A DNA stretch of 64,000 bases, taken from contig OZ243937.1 of NCBI GenBank assembly GCA_965214085.1, positions 4,158,851 through 4,222,850 of the forward strand. The letters are read 5' to 3'. The notes beneath the pieces are model-generated. The model had not been told where the DNA came from and searched no databases. It saw only the letters and a list, made by a program, of their open reading frames with translations. Position 1 is the stretch's first letter, and each line of letters starts with the position of its first letter. Both the position numbers and the translations under genes were made by a program. Positions 61,256-64,000 of the stretch are shown piece after piece. The stretch is from UBA6055 sp965214085. GTDB taxonomy: Bacteria; Chloroflexota; Anaerolineae; Aggregatilineales; Phototrophicaceae.

Positions 61256-62089
61256 CTAGCTCTGTTGCACGCGCGCGGCGCGCAGCAGCAGATTAACCGC
61301 CAGGGTCGTAATAATCATCACAACCGCGACCACGGCCGCCGCCTGTTGGTCAAAGAGGATCACCGCCTTTTGCCGCAACAGCGTCGACATCAGCAATAAA
61401 CGCGAGCCGCCCAGAATGGCCGGGGTCACAAAGGCAGTGACCGAGCCGGTGAATACCAGCGTCGCGCCCAGCACCAGGCCATCCGATGACAAAGGCACGA
61501 CGATGCGCAGGAATGTTGTCAGGCGGTTGGCGCCCAGGCTGCGCGCCGCTTCCAGCACATCATCCGGGATATTTTCCATCGCGCTCACCAGCGGCAAGAC
61601 CATCAGCGGCAGGAACAATTGTGTCAGCCCCAGCACAATCGCGGTTTCGGTGAAGATGAAACGCACCGGGCTCTCGACCAATTCCAAGGACAAGAGCGTC
61701 TGGTTAATCATGCCGCGCCGCCCCAGAATAATCAGCCAGGCGAAAGTGCGCGCGACCGCGTTGGTCATCAAGGGCAGGATCACCAGCGACATCAAGAATG
61801 AACGGCGGCGGGCCGGCATGCGCGCCAACACAAACGCGGCCGGATAGGCCATCAGCACGCAGATGCCCGTGACGATGAGACCGAGCCGGAGCGTGCGCAG
61901 ATAGACGATGCGCGATACGCGACTCTGAAAAAAGTCGACATAGCCCGTCAGCGTAAAGCCGCCGTCCTGCGGCAGGACGCTTTGCGAGAGCAGGAAAATC
62001 AAAGGCAAGACGAAGAACACCAGCACAAAAATAAACGCTGGGGCGACCAGCAAAATGATGGTACGGCTCTGATTAGGTCGCTTTATCAT
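61256..62089 (-). CDS. ABC transporter permease, PotB type
   Basis: 277 residues, six helices. EAA loop EAARSLGANRLTTFLRIVVP near residue 184. Partner of the PotC-type permease. The ATG follows a strong hairpin that separates it from the binding-protein gene. Confidence 0.92.
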   Translation of the reverse strand: MIKRPNQSRTIILLVAPAFIFVLVFFVLPLIFLLSQSVLPQDGGFTLTGYVDFFQSRVSRIVYLRTLRLGLIVTGICVLMAYPAAFVLARMPARRRSFLMSLVILPLMTNAVARTFAWLIILGRRGMINQTLLSLELVESPVRFIFTETAIVLGLTQLFLPLMVLPLVSAMENIPDDVLEAARSLGANRLTTFLRIVVPLSSDGLVLGATLVFTGSVTAFVTPAILGGSRLLLMSTLLRQKAVILFDQQAAAVVAVVMIITTLAVNLLLRAARVQQS

Positions 62090-62098
62090 GCGAAAACA

Positions 62099-62120
62099 TA
62101 GGGGGCGCGAAGGCCCCCTA
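62099..62120 (-). terminator. Hairpin between binding-protein and permease genes (partial terminator)
   Basis: TAGGGGGC (62099-62106) pairs perfectly with GCCCCCTA (62113-62120) around a 6-nt loop; on the minus strand it is followed by TGTTTT and then the PotB-type start codon. Expected to lower transcription of the permease genes relative to the receptor. Confidence 0.6.
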
Positions 62121-62152
62121 GCACAATTTTGTCAAGACGCTGATTGACGGCG

Positions 62153-63226
62153 TCAGCGCACCATGACTTCATTCCAGCGCTCAAGCCAATCTTCCAGGCG
62201 ATCCGACACTTCGGCTTGATCCAGCACAATCATGGTATCCAGCATGTCGCCGCAGGTCAGCAGGGCGCAGGTCTCTTCCGGCAGCTCGACTGTCGCGTTA
62301 ACGGGCGAATCAATCAGGTCCAGCGCTTCGGCTTCCTGGACATCGTGCGAGATGAACCAGTCAATATAGGCATGCGCCAGGTCTACCTTATCGGTGGCTG
62401 CCGTAATGCTGATCATGTTCGTCTGGCCAACTGCGCCTTCATCAGGAATGACCGTGGTCAGGTCATGGCCGGTATTCATCAGATTGCCAATGGCGAAACT
62501 GGCGTAGGGCGCAAGCCGCACTTCTTCTTCTTGCACCAGGGTCGTCAGCTCTGAACTGCGGATGTAGGTTGTCACCAGGTTATCGGCTAGCTGGGGCAGG
62601 GCTTCCCAAGCCAAATCGGCATCGTAGTTGATGGCTGCCGGCTCCTCGCCCTCGTCCATAGCTTGCATCGCAAGGGCGTGGTCGATCATGATGAGCGCGG
62701 CCGGGCCAAAGGTGGTGGACATCTCTGGAATACTGACAAAGCCGGCCACATCGTCCCGCAGCAGGTCGGCCCAGGAGGTAATGTCCGTCTCAATCAGGTC
62801 GGAGCGGTAAATCAGGCTGAGGCTGTTGACTGTATAGCCGACGCCGGCGCGATTGCCCAGCGGGTCCTGCGCCCAATCGTACACTTCGTCCAGATTTTCG
62901 AGCTTGTCGGGGTCGTAGGGCTGGAGCAAGTCCGCTTGGCTGGCAATATGTGTGAACTGGGTGGCAAAATGCGCCACGTCAATATCGGTGCTTTCGCCCT
63001 CGGCTTGCAAGCGCGCCAAGCGATCCGAATTGTTGCCGGTATCCAGCACGATGTCGACATTGTGCATTTCCTCAAAAGGCGCAAAGACATTCTCTTCGAG
63101 AACATCCAGGTTAAAGCCCCAGATAGAGACAATCAGGGTTTCGGTATCCTGGGCGACGGCCACGGGCCCAAAGGAACCCAGCAGCAATACCGCTAGCAGC
63201 AGAATGATAAGTGCTTGGCTTCTCAT
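62153..63226 (-). CDS. ABC transporter substrate-binding protein, PotD/family 1 type
   Basis: 357 residues. Signal peptide MRSQALIILLLAVLLLG with cleavage near AVAQD, no lipobox. The body begins TLIVSIWGFNLDVLEENVFAPFE and contains DVAHFATQF and YRSDLIETDITSWADLL, typical of spermidine/putrescine-like receptors. Operon partners (nucleoside phosphorylase, adenine deaminase) suggest that the ligand may be a nucleoside, base or related cation instead of a polyamine. First gene of the six-gene operon. Confidence 0.9.
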   Translation of the reverse strand: MRSQALIILLLAVLLLGSFGPVAVAQDTETLIVSIWGFNLDVLEENVFAPFEEMHNVDIVLDTGNNSDRLARLQAEGESTDIDVAHFATQFTHIASQADLLQPYDPDKLENLDEVYDWAQDPLGNRAGVGYTVNSLSLIYRSDLIETDITSWADLLRDDVAGFVSIPEMSTTFGPAALIMIDHALAMQAMDEGEEPAAINYDADLAWEALPQLADNLVTTYIRSSELTTLVQEEEVRLAPYASFAIGNLMNTGHDLTTVIPDEGAVGQTNMISITAATDKVDLAHAYIDWFISHDVQEAEALDLIDSPVNATVELPEETCALLTCGDMLDTMIVLDQAEVSDRLEDWLERWNEVMVR

Positions 63227-63313
63227 GTCTTAATCTCCATTCACTAGATAGTTGAACTGTGCGAGCCTGATTCTAACACAAGCTTGATTTGAAATCACCC
63301 TGCTGGGGTTTTG

Positions 63314-63670
63314 GGAAATGTATCCTTTTCGGTTGATACAGATATATACCATCGAGGACACCGAGAAATGCTAGGGCAATCGCATCAACTTATCTCAACA
63401 CTAAGGTGACAAGAACTCCGAGAACTATCCGAAAATATGTCAATAAAGGACTCAATGAAAAGGTGATTTTCTGCCAGATTTCATGGGCGAGCCAAGGCTC
63501 GCCCCTACAATTTGTTAGTTTGATAATAAATTCGTCATTTATGGATATTGATGCGATTGCCCTGCGAGAGCACCGAGAAACTTAATCGAGATATGACATA
63601 TTCTTTGTGTGCTTTGTGCCTTTGTGTCTTTGTGGTGAAATTGATTTTCAACCGAATTCGATACACTACC
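63314..63670. mobile_element. Family-1 (IS1-like ends) miniature element, copy C, carrying an inner family-2 element
   Basis: 357 nt, ends GGAAATGTATC and (complement) GGTAGTGTATC. Perfect 8-bp target duplication GGGTTTTG at 63306-63313 and 63671-63678. About 94% identical to copy B, inner element included, but at an unrelated site. The stretch 63227-63313 upstream holds the leader of the PotD-like gene and a 13-nt palindrome TGATTTGAAATCA (63285-63297). Confidence 0.88.
63373..63563. mobile_element. Family-2 element nested in copy C
   Basis: 191 nt bounded by AGGGCAATCGCATCAA and its exact inverse (63548-63563). Same position within family 1 as in copy B. The right junction reads CCCT-GC-GAGAGC, the left AAAT-GC-TAGGG, so a short GC repeat brackets it. 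Confidence 0.75.
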
Positions 63671-63680
63671 GGGTTTTGAC

Positions 63681-63957
63681 TGGGCAATTGCATCATAATA
63701 GTAGCGACGGGCATGATGCTATATTGGCCTTCAAATTTACCAGCGAGAGCATCGAGAAATGCTATGGGTTAGATTCTTGCCTTATTTCAAGGCGGGAGAT
63801 AGGGGGCTGCCCGCATTTCCGCATAATCTTTTGTGCGTATGGGCCGAGCCGGCGGCTGGCCCGTACCGACAGTCAACAATCTTGGTTCGGCATTTTGTTT
63901 GAGCCAAGGCGTGACTTGCGAGCGGTAGTGATAAGAAGTTTAGATGTAATTGCCCTG
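63681..63957. mobile_element. Family-2 miniature element, copy 5, next to copy C
   Basis: 277 nt. Left end TGGGCAATTGCATCA, right end GATGTAATTGCCCT with a trailing G. Flanks GGTTTTGAC (63672-63680) and GGTTATGAC (63958-63966) agree at 8 of 9, giving a diverged target duplication that overlaps the right duplication of copy C. The interior includes a GCGAGAGCATCGAGAAATGC segment resembling part of family 1. No gene. Nothing is recognisable in 63967-64000. Confidence 0.7.
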
Positions 63958-64000
63958 GGTTATGACGAACTGTGTTGTACATCGCCGCCGGGCGTCGACA

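Noticed and set aside
34448..63670. Copies B and C as one segmental duplication
   Set aside because: The similarity ends precisely at the GGnnnTG ends, flanks are unrelated, and each copy has its own perfect 8-bp duplication.
63227..64000. Short open frames in the right-hand 774 nt
   Set aside because: They run across inverted-repeat elements, are not conserved between element copies, and lack ribosome sites.
1..64000. tRNA, rRNA, CRISPR, riboswitch, prophage or complete transposase
   Set aside because: I looked through the intergenic stretches on both strands and saw no cloverleaf with conserved T-loop, no regularly spaced repeats, no known aptamer core and no DDE or recombinase gene. By eye this cannot exclude small or degenerate RNAs.

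Overview
The window reads as chromosomal DNA of a free-living heterotroph, most likely a Chloroflexota (Anaerolineae-like) bacterium. This rests on moderately high GC, ATG/GTG/TTG starts with Shine-Dalgarno sites, a Uma2-type endonuclease, a Thr/Pro-rich stalk fragment, many carbohydrate ABC transporters and intergenic repeats of the kind seen in that phylum. It is an inference from gene style, not from a marker gene. I found no tRNA, rRNA, CRISPR array, phage gene or intact transposase.

Layout, left to right. 1-5080: peptide-type ABC operon (substrate-binding protein, two permeases, running off the left edge) and an AraR-like GntR/LacI regulator with its own promoter and operator. 5303-10051: sugar-phosphate isomerase-like protein, Uma2 endonuclease, zinc alcohol dehydrogenase, a secreted HEACH putative metallopeptidase, and a hexulose-phosphate synthase-like gene with a non-standard start codon. 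10321-14966: two tandem acyl-CoA-dehydrogenase-like paralogues and an M20 deacylase. 15270-16373: ychF. 16542-22586: ribose-type ABC operon whose binding protein is a tandem in-frame duplication. It is divergent from 22859-29563: cyclase, 2-oxoacid dehydrogenase E1a/E1b/E2, cupin phosphoglucose isomerase, ROK kinase and SorC regulator. A 30-bp perfect palindrome lies between them and holds the -35 boxes of both divergent promoters. 29560-33137: a second peptide-type ABC operon. 33569-42535: creatininase, YheO-like regulator, RidA, atypical M20 protein, E1a, E1b, a free lipoyl domain, two SDRs and an amidohydrolase. 42590-51489: probable uronate/aldonate operon (mannonate dehydratase, xylose/ribose-type ABC transporter, mutarotase-like, SMP-30-like, SDR). 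51730-56494: MalEFG-type ABC genes without an ATPase, plus a sulfatase-fold hydrolase. 56901-63226: PotABCD-type transporter in one operon with a nucleoside phosphorylase and adenine deaminase.

How it fits together: most genes form import-plus-catabolism modules, each with a binding protein, permeases, local regulators and the enzymes for the imported compound. The clearest is the divergent 16.5-29.6 kb module, which could take a sugar from uptake through phosphorylation and isomerisation, with its own pyruvate-dehydrogenase-type enzyme for the far end of glycolysis.

The most unusual content is non-coding. Two families of short inverted-repeat elements carry target-site duplications. Family 1 (ends GGnnnTG, 8-bp duplications, IS1-like) has three copies. 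Family 2 (ends near AGGGCAAT, 9-10-bp duplications) has three free copies and two more sitting inside family-1 copies. One family-1 copy lacks the inner element, while two copies about 94% identical to each other carry it at unrelated sites with their own perfect duplications. The composite therefore appears to have moved as a unit. One copy sits between the start codon of the creatininase gene and its former leader.
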